7,860 nucleotides of DNA from an uncultured Lachnobacterium sp. (GTDB taxonomy: Bacteria > Bacillota > Clostridia > Lachnospirales > Lachnospiraceae). Positions within the stretch are counted from its first letter, which is position 1. Each line of letters opens with the position of its first letter. Below the pieces are notes generated by a model. That model did no database searches. It had not been told where the DNA came from and saw only the letters and a list, made by a program, of their open reading frames with translations. A program made the translations under genes and the position numbers. The stretch lies in NCBI GenBank assembly GCA_945971355.1, contig CAMFPD010000092.1, forward strand, positions 1-7,860, given 5' to 3'. Shown here piece after piece: positions 1 through 5,860 of the stretch.

Positions 1-33
1 CCTTGAAAATATAAGGTTTATAAAAATAAAAAA

Positions 34-54
34 GGTAGTTAACTTGACACTACC
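34..54. promoter_or_regulatory. Inverted repeat upstream of the glucanase gene
   Basis: GGTAGT (34-39) and ACTACC (49-54) form a perfect 6-bp inverted repeat with a 9-nt spacer. A TTGACA hexamer (44-49) lies across the spacer and right arm, but no -10 box sits 16-18 nt after it: TATATT at 72-77 is too far away and abuts the start codon. A weak alternative promoter is TTGAAA (3-8) with TAAAAA (27-32), 18-nt spacer. The repeat could be an operator for sugar-responsive control or a short mRNA hairpin. I cannot tell which, and the real promoter may lie left of the window. Confidence 0.3.
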
Positions 55-77
55 GTATAACGTGAAAGGGGTATATT

Positions 78-3000
78 ATGAAAAAAAGAGTTATTTCGGC
101 TCTTCTTGTTGCTGCTATGGCACTGACTGCTATACCAGGTCAGACTTTTGCAGGAGTATCAAGTAAATCTGTAGAGGATTTAAGCTATGACGGTTACACA
201 AAAGTATGGGGTGACGAATTTGATGGCGACTCGTTAAATCGTGCTGATTGGAATGTGGAGACACACGAAAAAGGATGGGTTAATAATGAGTTACAGGAGT
301 ATGTAGACTCTGATGAAAATATTCAGGTTAAGGATGGAAAGTTAATTATTAATCCAGTCGAAAAAGTTGAGACGATAACTACAACAGGCGCAGAGAATCT
401 CTTGTCAAATGCTGACTTTGCAAATGGAATTGAAGGTTGGACAGAGACAATTGCAAATTGGGGAGGGGCAGACGGAAATGCTGATGCCTCAAGAAAAATT
501 GCAGATGGAGCAATTGTATACAGTATCAACAATGCTGGTAGTGCAGACTGGAATGTTCAATTGAAACAGGAAAATATTGAACTTCAAAATGGACGTACAT
601 ATAAAGTCAGTTTTAAAGCTAAATCCACTGTAACTCGTAAATTTAAGACGGGGGTAATGAGTGCTTCATATGAATGGTTCGGAGGTAGTGAACCGGAGCT
701 TGTGGCTAACGAGGAACAGGAAATACAGTTCTCTTTTACCATGCCTAAAGATACTCCGGCGGATTTTTATATTTCTCTTGGAAAATATGAGGATACTGAT
801 ACACCAGCTTCTGAGGTGACTATATATGACATCAGCTTTACAGAAGAACCTGCAAATATGATTGCAGGAGCTACATTTAATGATAGTGCGGTTGAAGGTG
901 TAATCAGCAAAGAAATTACAAATACAAATATGGGAAGTCAGCCTTGGGATGTTCAGGTTCTTCAAGGTGGAGTGAATGTAGAAGCTGGAGAAACATATGA
1001 GGTCTCATTTAAAGCGTCTTCTACAGTGGCAAGAACAATTGTGGCTGGAGTGCAGAAGACGTCGCCAGACTATAATCAGTATGGACAGGGAGCGTTTAAC
1101 ATTACAACTGAGCCTACTGTGTACACATATGAAGTAAAACCTGAGGTGACTGATGAGAATGCTGGAATTTACTTTAATCTTGGAAAATCAGAAGGTGATG
1201 TAGAAACACCAGAATCAACAGTGACAATTTCTGATGTTAAAATGATTAAGAAGGTCGTTCCTGGAACAACAACAAAGACATCTTACACATCAGGAAGAAT
1301 TTCAACACAGAATAAGAAGACATTTACATACGGACTATTTGAATGTCGTGCAAAGGTTCCTAAGGGACAGGGATATCTTCCTGCTTTCTGGCTCATGGCA
1401 AATGATGAGAATGTCTATGGTCAGTGGCCAAGATGTGGTGAGATTGACTGTATGGAAGTAATGGGACAGGAGACCGACAAAGTGTATGGTACAATCCATT
1501 ACGGAAATCCTCATTCAGAGTCTCAGGGAACAGCTAAAACTGGTGCAGGAGAGAGTGATTTCTCTGATGATTTCCACACATTTGCATGTGAGTGGGAGCC
1601 AGGAGTAATCAAATGGTATGTAGATGGAAAACTCTATCACGAGGAAAGTGACTGGTATTCAACAACAGTTGGACAGGGAACACTTACATATCCTGCACCA
1701 TTTGACCAGCCTTTCTACATTATTTTAAATCTTGCAGTAGGTGGTAGCTGGGTTGGATATCCAAATGATGATACAAGCTTTGAAAACAATCCTTTCGAGA
1801 TTGATTATGTCCGTGTTTACCAGAAGGATAGCTATGATGAAGATGTTAAGCGTCCTGTAAAAGATGTTACACTTCGCGACCCTGATGCAAACGGCAATTA
1901 CATTAACAATGGAGATTTTTCGGTAGAAGAGGATCTTACCGATGATACAGATTGGAAATTCATGACAGCTCTCGAGGGAGAGGCAACTGCTGATATCGAC
2001 AATAACGCTATAACAATTAAGACTACAAAAGAGGGTACTGTGGATTATAGTGTGCAGCTTGTACAGCCAAATCTTCCATTTGAGAAAGGTGCAACATATG
2101 AGGTGCAGTTTGATGCGTATGCATCTGCTGATAGAGAAATGGGAGTCGATATTAAGGCACCAGATCATGGATATATGAGTTATATGCCACACCAGGATGC
2201 ACAGCTTACAACAGAGAAGCAGACATATGCATATACATTTAAGATGGGCGATGCAAGTGATGCAAACGGACGTCTTGAGTATAATATGGGTTCAAAAGGC
2301 TCAACAGCTGATATTTACATCAGTAATGTATCAGTAAAGAAAATCAAAGATGCTGATCCAAATGAGAAAGAGGTAAAAACAGTTCTTGCAAATGGAAATT
2401 ACGTATATAACGGCTGTTTCCAGGAGGGAGACAATCATTTAGGATACTGGACAGTTTCGAATGACGAAAATGCAGATATCACTGTTACTCCATTTGCAGA
2501 TGGCAGAAGATTAAAGGTTGTAATGGATGGAAACGAGAAGTCTGCTGTAGTTATTTCTCAGGAAGAGCTTGCATTTGCTTCGGGAACACCTTACAGGTTT
2601 AGTTTTAATGTTGAATCAGATGCAGATAATACAATGACTGTAAATATTGGAGGACATGCATATACATTTGATATTAAAGCGAATGAGAAAAAGGACTTCG
2701 CAGTTGAAATCCCTTCAAATACAGAGTATGCAAACCGCGATATTTCAATTACTTTTGGAACAAATGGAACAACATGGATTGACAATGTAAGTCTTGTTGA
2801 GAATGCACTTATAAAAAACGGCTCATTTAATGATGGAACCACAGGCTACACAGTGTATGTTGACTCATCGGCAAATGCTACCTATGTTGTAGACAGTCTA
2901 AAAGATGATAATGCATTAGCTGTAACTGTAAAAGATACTGGCGATCAGGACTGGAAGGTTCAGGTTAAACAGGAAAATATCAAGCTTGAAAAAGGAAAGA

Positions 3001-4085
3001 CATACATACTTAAATTCAAGGCAAAATCAAGCATTGACAGGCAGATTAGGGTTATTATGCAGGGCAAGGAGAATAGAGGCTATGCTGTATACTCAAATGA
3101 TAATGTTGTAGATCTTACAAATGAGTATAAGGAATTTGAAGATACATTTACAATGAATGAGGACACAGATGCAGCAGCATTCTTCAGTGTATGTCTTGGT
3201 AAGATTGGCGACAATCAGATAACAAGCCAGCATGAAGTTCGTATTGATGATATCTCTCTTGAGGAAGTGAAAGAAGAGGTTGATGATAACGATAAAGAAG
3301 AGATAAAAGACGAGGATAAAGAAGAAATAAAGGACGACGACAAGGAAGAAATAAAGGACGAGGATAAAGAAGAAGTAAAAGGCGACGATAAGGAAGAAGT
3401 AAAAGATGAAGCTGATTCTATGCCAGATTCCAAAGACGAGGGAAGCGTAGACAATGTTTCCAGTGCCGCAATTATAGATGATAAGTCCGTTCTTCCAGCA
3501 GGAACTAAGATGGCGAGCGAAAAAATTGAGAGCACTTCAGAGACATATAAGTATGTAGAAGCTGTTCTTGAGAAATATGATGTGACAGGAAAATTTGTCG
3601 CATACGAATTGAACTTATTAGATGCGGACAATGTCATGATTAGTGGTGAATTGGGCGGTGTTATCACAGTTTCTCTTCCTGTTCCAGAAGGACTTACAGT
3701 GTCGGCTGACAAGACAATTGTCGTTTATCGTGTAAATGATGATGAGACACTAGTTAGATGCAACACCACAGTAAAGGATGGTAAAGTGTTCTTTGAGACA
3801 AATCACTTTAGTAAATATGTATTTGTTGAGGAAGAAGTAAAACCTTCTGAGGAGATAAAAGGTGATACAAAACCAGTGGATAAGACAGAACAGCCACAGG
3901 CTAATCAGCCACCTTCTCAGTCAAATGGTCAGACTGTTGCAAATCCTTCTGTTGTTGGGAATGCTAAAGCAGCTATAACTCCAAAAACAGGTGATAATAC
4001 TCCTATTATGGTATATATATTTGGCACAATTGCAGGTGTTATTGTTTTAGGGGCTTCTTTTTCAAGAAAGAGAAAAGCAAATTAA
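78..4085 (+). CDS. Secreted, sortase-anchored GH16 endo-beta-1,3-glucanase with multiple CBM4/9-like modules
   Basis: A 1335-residue extracellular enzyme likely to cut beta-1,3-glucans (laminarin, curdlan or fungal wall glucan). The ATG has an AAAGGGG ribosome site 6 nt upstream. Residues 1-25 are a signal peptide, probable cleavage TFA|G. GH16 begins at about 41-95 (WGDEFDG, NNELQEY) and resumes at about 398-584 (YTSGRIST, GLFECRAKVPKGQG, PAFWLM). The catalytic EIDCME has nucleophile E455, D457 and acid/base E460. The ExDxxE spacing is that of laminarinases; Bacillus lichenases have ExDxE. NLAVGGSWVGYP (551-562) is another family hallmark. Two CBM4/9-like modules (about 106-255 and 260-392) lie inside the GH16 domain, and three follow it (about 605-757, 772-909, 910-1065). 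Then come an acidic repeat (1072-1111), a beta-rich domain (about 1137-1250), a Pro/Gln linker and a sorting signal: TPKTG (1301-1305), hydrophobic span 1308-1327, RKRK tail. The family call is firm; the exact glucan is an inference. Confidence 0.92.
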   Translation: MKKRVISALLVAAMALTAIPGQTFAGVSSKSVEDLSYDGYTKVWGDEFDGDSLNRADWNVETHEKGWVNNELQEYVDSDENIQVKDGKLIINPVEKVETITTTGAENLLSNADFANGIEGWTETIANWGGADGNADASRKIADGAIVYSINNAGSADWNVQLKQENIELQNGRTYKVSFKAKSTVTRKFKTGVMSASYEWFGGSEPELVANEEQEIQFSFTMPKDTPADFYISLGKYEDTDTPASEVTIYDISFTEEPANMIAGATFNDSAVEGVISKEITNTNMGSQPWDVQVLQGGVNVEAGETYEVSFKASSTVARTIVAGVQKTSPDYNQYGQGAFNITTEPTVYTYEVKPEVTDENAGIYFNLGKSEGDVETPESTVTISDVKMIKKVVPGTTTKTSYTSGRISTQNKKTFTYGLFECRAKVPKGQGYLPAFWLMANDENVYGQWPRCGEIDCMEVMGQETDKVYGTIHYGNPHSESQGTAKTGAGESDFSDDFHTFACEWEPGVIKWYVDGKLYHEESDWYSTTVGQGTLTYPAPFDQPFYIILNLAVGGSWVGYPNDDTSFENNPFEIDYVRVYQKDSYDEDVKRPVKDVTLRDPDANGNYINNGDFSVEEDLTDDTDWKFMTALEGEATADIDNNAITIKTTKEGTVDYSVQLVQPNLPFEKGATYEVQFDAYASADREMGVDIKAPDHGYMSYMPHQDAQLTTEKQTYAYTFKMGDASDANGRLEYNMGSKGSTADIYISNVSVKKIKDADPNEKEVKTVLANGNYVYNGCFQEGDNHLGYWTVSNDENADITVTPFADGRRLKVVMDGNEKSAVVISQEELAFASGTPYRFSFNVESDADNTMTVNIGGHAYTFDIKANEKKDFAVEIPSNTEYANRDISITFGTNGTTWIDNVSLVENALIKNGSFNDGTTGYTVYVDSSANATYVVDSLKDDNALAVTVKDTGDQDWKVQVKQENIKLEKGKTYILKFKAKSSIDRQIRVIMQGKENRGYAVYSNDNVVDLTNEYKEFEDTFTMNEDTDAAAFFSVCLGKIGDNQITSQHEVRIDDISLEEVKEEVDDNDKEEIKDEDKEEIKDDDKEEIKDEDKEEVKGDDKEEVKDEADSMPDSKDEGSVDNVSSAAIIDDKSVLPAGTKMASEKIESTSETYKYVEAVLEKYDVTGKFVAYELNLLDADNVMISGELGGVITVSLPVPEGLTVSADKTIVVYRVNDDETLVRCNTTVKDGKVFFETNHFSKYVFVEEEVKPSEEIKGDTKPVDKTEQPQANQPPSQSNGQTVANPSVVGNAKAAITPKTGDNTPIMVYIFGTIAGVIVLGASFSRKRKAN
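393..1253 (+). other. Two CBM4/9-like modules inserted within the GH16 catalytic domain
   Basis: This encodes residues about 106-392 of the glucanase. Module 1 opens with NLLSNADFANGIEGW and contains DWNVQLKQENIEL and YKVSFKAKS. Module 2 is shorter: it keeps WDVQVLQGGVNV, YEVSFKASS and FNLGKSEG but lacks the first Trp-containing strand. The flanking sequence is GH16 on both sides: NIQVKDGKLIINP ends before the insert and YTSGRISTQNKKTFTYG resumes after it. In ordinary GH16 laminarinases these two strands are separated only by a short loop. The CBM4/9 assignment rests on recognised sequence patterns, not a search. Confidence 0.75.
3291..3410 (+). repeat. Five tandem 24-bp repeats encoding an acidic/lysine 8-residue unit
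   Basis: Five in-frame copies encode DKEEIKDE, DKEEIKDD, DKEEIKDE, DKEEVKGD and DKEEVKDE (residues 1072-1111). A looser relative (VKEEVDDN) precedes them. The segment is highly charged and probably forms a flexible or helical spacer between the last CBM-like module and the C-terminal domain. Copy number in such repeats often varies between strains by slippage, always in steps of 8 residues, so the frame is kept. Confidence 0.9.
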
Positions 4086-4100
4086 TTATCTGATAATATC

Positions 4101-4131
4101 TGCATAATAATTTGATAAATTACGCATAATA
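4101..4131 (+). promoter_or_regulatory. Putative sigma-G-like (forespore) promoter of the 87-residue gene
   Basis: TGCATA (4101-4106) and CATAATA (4125-4131) are separated by 18 nt. They resemble the Bacillus sigma-G pattern TGAATA-N17/18-CATACTA, with one mismatch in each box. No good sigma-A pair is visible upstream of this gene. The predicted start of transcription (about 4138) leaves a 5' leader of about 30 nt. The region is AT-rich, so a chance match is possible; the support is that the 5861 gene has a similar arrangement with the same spacing. Confidence 0.4.
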
Positions 4132-4167
4132 CCTCCAGTGTAATTTGTATTGCACAGGAGGTATTAT
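4126..4167 (+). promoter_or_regulatory. Dyad covering the ribosome binding site of the 87-residue gene
   Basis: ATAATACCTCC (4126-4136) is the exact reverse complement of GGAGGTATTAT (4157-4167). After an A/A mismatch, GTG (4138-4140) pairs with CAC (4153-4155), leaving a 12-nt loop. The right arm contains the whole ribosome site (AGGAGGT, 4156-4162). An RNA that includes both arms would hide that site. No T-tract follows, so this is not an ordinary terminator. The left arm overlaps the putative -10 box, so RNA made from that promoter would lack it. Confidence 0.75.
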
Positions 4168-4168
4168 T

Positions 4169-4432
4169 ATGAGCAAAGATAGAGAGAAAGATGTATATCC
4201 GGTTCTTCCTGGGATGCCGCCGGTGCCGGGAATGTATGGTTCGCCGATAGCAGCTGGCAATCAGTTTAGAAAAATGAATGATGAGCAGGAGCATGCCACG
4301 AATTCTATGTCCGATGAGGATGTGATGGAAATCAGGCAGAGAAGCGCATATAGCGAATATGGTAAGGCGGCACCTGATAATAATATGTTTTTTGAGAAGA
4401 GGAGTAATCCGTTAAGCAGTAAAGGAAACTAA
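4169..4432 (+). CDS. Small Pro/Met-rich protein of unknown function (87 aa)
   Basis: I do not recognise this family. The ATG at 4169 is chosen because AGGAGGT lies 6 nt upstream; the TTG at 4145 has no ribosome site and lies in the hairpin loop. The protein starts with a charged stretch (MSKDREKD), then a Pro/Gly/Met-rich segment (residues 10-28, YPVLPGMPPVPGMYGSP). The rest is hydrophilic and probably disordered or helical, ending RSNPLSSKGN. There is no signal peptide or membrane segment. Pro-rich small proteins of this style occur among clostridial spore-coat proteins, and the putative sigma-G-like promoter would fit that; both points are inference. Its last 10 codons recur at 5819-5848, beyond the toxin-antitoxin pair, which suggests an earlier link with the 5861 gene. 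Confidence 0.75.
   Translation: MSKDREKDVYPVLPGMPPVPGMYGSPIAAGNQFRKMNDEQEHATNSMSDEDVMEIRQRSAYSEYGKAAPDNNMFFEKRSNPLSSKGN
4400..4429 (+). repeat. Direct repeat, left copy (3' end of the 87-residue gene)
   Basis: The last 10 sense codons of the small gene, encoding RSNPLSSKGN. They match 5819-5848 at 28 of 30 bases. The two differences are AGG/AGA (Arg) and AGC/AGT (Ser), both third-position and synonymous. The TAA stop follows at once. The two copies bracket 1389 bp that carry the toxin-antitoxin-like pair. Confidence 0.9.
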
Positions 4433-4438
4433 TGGTTG

Positions 4439-4467
4439 TTGACACAGTCCTCCTGTGGAAGTATAAT
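4439..4467 (+). promoter_or_regulatory. Consensus sigma-A promoter of the toxin-antitoxin operon
   Basis: TTGACA (4439-4444) and TATAAT (4462-4467) are separated by exactly 17 nt, a perfect vegetative promoter. Transcription should start at about 4473-4476, giving a leader of only about 20 nt before the ATG at 4496. The -10 box is flanked by GAAGTA (4458-4463) and TACTTC (4473-4478), an inverted repeat with a 9-nt spacer. That is a plausible operator for autorepression by the HTH protein encoded in the same operon. Confidence 0.85.
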
Positions 4468-4494
4468 GATTGTACTTCTATAGGAGGACTTGTG
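4443..4494 (+). promoter_or_regulatory. Long dyad spanning the promoter and ribosome site of the toxin gene
   Basis: AGTCCTCCTGTGGAAGTA (4446-4463) pairs with TACTTCTATAGGAGGACT (4473-4490). In RNA all 18 positions pair, two of them as G-U, around a 9-nt loop. CAC (4443-4445) and GTG (4492-4494) extend the stem past one bulged base. The right arm holds the ribosome site AGGAGG (4482-4487). The left arm lies wholly within the promoter, so only transcripts entering from upstream contain both arms. There is no T-tract after the stem. The inner half (GAAGTA-N9-TACTTC) may act as a DNA operator. Confidence 0.8.
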
Positions 4495-4495
4495 T

Positions 4496-5173
4496 ATGGA
4501 GAGAATTATCTATCATGGTTCTGACCATAGAATTGAATTACCTGTCTTTGGGCATGGAAAGAGATACAATGACTATGGTTTGGGATTTTATTGTACGGAA
4601 AATATTGATTTGGCTAAGGAATGGTCTGTGGGGGAGAATACAGATGGTTTTGCTAATAGATATCGAATCTGTGAGGAGGGCTTAGAAATCTTAAACTTGA
4701 ATTCTCGTGATTTTTCTGCTTTACATTGGATTGAATTGTTATTACGAAATCGCACGTTTGATCTCTCAACTCCTATTGCGAAGGAAGCGGCACGTTATTT
4801 GCATGAGAATTTTAAGATTGATACTTCAAATGCAGATGTAATTATTGGATATCGCGCAGATGATAGTTATTTTACTTATGCTCAGGAATTTTTAAATGGG
4901 TCAATCAGCCTGAGACAATTGTCGGATGCAATGCATTTGGGAGAACCGGGATTGCAATATGTGTTAAAGAGTGAAAAGGTATTTGGTGCATTGAGACAGG
5001 ATGGCTATGAAATTGCATCAGCATCAGAGTGGTATCCAAGGAAGAAAGGACGAGATGTAACTGATAGAAGAAAATACTATGAGATGAATCGAGAGGGATA
5101 CGTCAAAGGAGAACTGTACATGGTACAGATTTTAGATGAGGAGGTTAAAGCTAATGATCCGCGCATACGATGA
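4496..5173 (+). CDS. DUF3990-family protein, probable ADP-ribosyltransferase-like toxin
   Basis: A 225-residue cytoplasmic protein. The start is the ATG with AGGAGG 8 nt upstream; the TTG at 4490 is only 2 nt from that site. The N-terminus has the DUF3990 pattern: IIYHGSD (residues 4-10), then YGLGFYCTEN with LAKEWS (27-44). The middle has ADVIIGYRADDSYF (113-126), LNGSISLRQL (133-142) and LKSEKVF (157-163), which parallel the family's VIGPVADD..Y, isk and TEKAL stretches. From memory, DUF3990 belongs to the ADP-ribosyltransferase-like superfamily, where an early His such as H7 and a following Tyr bind NAD; the target here is unknown. The gene overlaps the downstream HTH gene by 20 nt, a toxin-first toxin-antitoxin order. 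The family call is fairly firm; toxicity is inferred. Confidence 0.8.
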   Translation: MERIIYHGSDHRIELPVFGHGKRYNDYGLGFYCTENIDLAKEWSVGENTDGFANRYRICEEGLEILNLNSRDFSALHWIELLLRNRTFDLSTPIAKEAARYLHENFKIDTSNADVIIGYRADDSYFTYAQEFLNGSISLRQLSDAMHLGEPGLQYVLKSEKVFGALRQDGYEIASASEWYPRKKGRDVTDRRKYYEMNREGYVKGELYMVQILDEEVKANDPRIR

Positions 5174-5783
5174 AATATACGTAGAATATTCCAGAAAAGC
5201 CTTTGGTACAATGCTTGGTGTGGCAGTATGTGAATGGAAACAGGATGTTAGAGCATTTTATGACAGGTTTCTTAATAGCGAGTATTCTCTTCGTTTTGCA
5301 AAGGGAGATGTGTCAGTGATTGCCGGACGTTCTGGCACAGAGCTTGCATATGATGTACTGGGAATTACCGAAAATCGTAAAGAAGTGGAGTTGCCAATTA
5401 ATCGCAGTCCTGAATACTGGGCTGGCTGGGCACTGGCATATTATCAGTGGTACAGTGGTATTTCTTTTCAGATTTTAGATGAAGAAGTGCCTATTGAGAC
5501 AATAGTAGATATGTACTTTCCGTATCACGAAATGGATATATTACAGTTTGTTGACAGGATGAATGAATTACGCCAGGCAAAACGTTGCATGACTTATTTG
5601 AAAATGTTCCGTCATCAAATGAATATGACACAACGAGAATTGGCAGAAAAAACTCAGATTCCTATAAAGACTATTCAACAATATGAGCAGGGACAAAAAA
5701 ACATCAATAAGGCACAGAGTGAGTACGTAATTCGGCTGGCTAAAGTTCTTTGCTGTGCGCCTGAACAGCTTCTTGAATTTTAA
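5154..5783 (+). CDS. XRE-type HTH protein, probable cognate antitoxin and autorepressor
   Basis: A 209-residue protein. The ATG at 5154 has GAGGAGG at 5138-5144; the ATG at 5136 precedes that site and is not used. The N-terminal part (about 1-140) resembles a domain I associate with DUF3990 partners in Clostridia: FYDRFLNSEYSLRFAKGD, AGRSGTELA, then SPEYWAGWALAYYQWYSG (85-102) and PYHEMDILQFVDRMNEL (123-139). The C-terminal part (about 148-207) is a Cro/C1 helix-turn-helix: MTQRELAEKTQIPIKTIQQY, then EQGQKNINKAQ and LAKVLCCAPEQLLEF. It starts inside the toxin gene, so translation is probably coupled. The likely role is to neutralise the toxin and bind the GAAGTA-N9-TACTTC dyad at the promoter. 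The HTH is certain; the antitoxin role rests on pairing and on family memory. Confidence 0.82.
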   Translation: MIRAYDEIYVEYSRKAFGTMLGVAVCEWKQDVRAFYDRFLNSEYSLRFAKGDVSVIAGRSGTELAYDVLGITENRKEVELPINRSPEYWAGWALAYYQWYSGISFQILDEEVPIETIVDMYFPYHEMDILQFVDRMNELRQAKRCMTYLKMFRHQMNMTQRELAEKTQIPIKTIQQYEQGQKNINKAQSEYVIRLAKVLCCAPEQLLEF

Positions 5784-5814
5784 AGTATATAAATCTGGCA
5801 AAACGTGCATACTA
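5784..5814 (+). promoter_or_regulatory. Putative sigma-G-like promoter of the 5861 gene
   Basis: AGTATA (5784-5789) and CATACTA (5808-5814) are 18 nt apart. The -10 matches the Bacillus sigma-G consensus CATACTA exactly and the -35 is one base from TGTATA. The spacer length equals that upstream of the 4169 gene, and GCATAMTACCTC is shared by both sites (11 of 12 bases). Transcription would start near 5821, at the right-hand direct repeat. Confidence 0.4.
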
Positions 5815-5818
5815 CCTC

Positions 5819-5848
5819 AGAAGTAATCCGTTAAGTAGTAAAGGAAAC
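5819..5848 (+). repeat. Direct repeat, right copy (remnant of the 87-residue gene's 3' end)
   Basis: This matches 4400-4429 at 28 of 30 bases and reads RSNPLSSKGN in the corresponding frame. Instead of a stop, the next codon is CAG, and the frame runs open through GAG GCT ATT into the ATG at 5861. The segment also supplies the region just before the ribosome site (AGGAGG, 5850-5855) of the next gene. It has no start codon of its own and is best read as a gene remnant in the leader of the 5861 gene. Confidence 0.85.
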
Positions 5849-5860
5849 CAGGAGGCTATT

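Noticed and set aside
1725..2192. 155-codon minus-strand frame inside the glucanase gene
   Set aside because: Its composition (Ile, Cys, His rich) is typical of antisense reading of an AT-rich gene, and it has no ribosome site or recognisable motif.
3215..3712. 165-codon minus-strand frame rich in Ser
   Set aside because: It is the shadow of the acidic 24-bp repeat read on the other strand; the serine repetition simply mirrors the DKEEIKDE units.
4085..4097. ATTATC-T-GATAAT palindrome just after the glucanase stop, as a terminator
   Set aside because: The 6-bp AT-only stem has a 1-nt loop and no T-tract, too weak to call a terminator.
4102..4131. GCATAATA direct repeats at 4102-4109 and 4124-4131 as a regulator site
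   Set aside because: The 22-bp spacing is suggestive, but the two copies coincide with the putative -35 and -10 boxes, which naturally share the CATA core.
4145..4168. TTG start for the 87-residue gene
   Set aside because: No ribosome site precedes it and it lies in the loop of the dyad; ATG 4169 follows AGGAGGT by 6 nt.
4470..4685. 71-codon frame overlapping the start of the toxin gene
   Set aside because: It is a shifted frame inside the DUF3990 gene with no ribosome site, and its sequence has no family resemblance.
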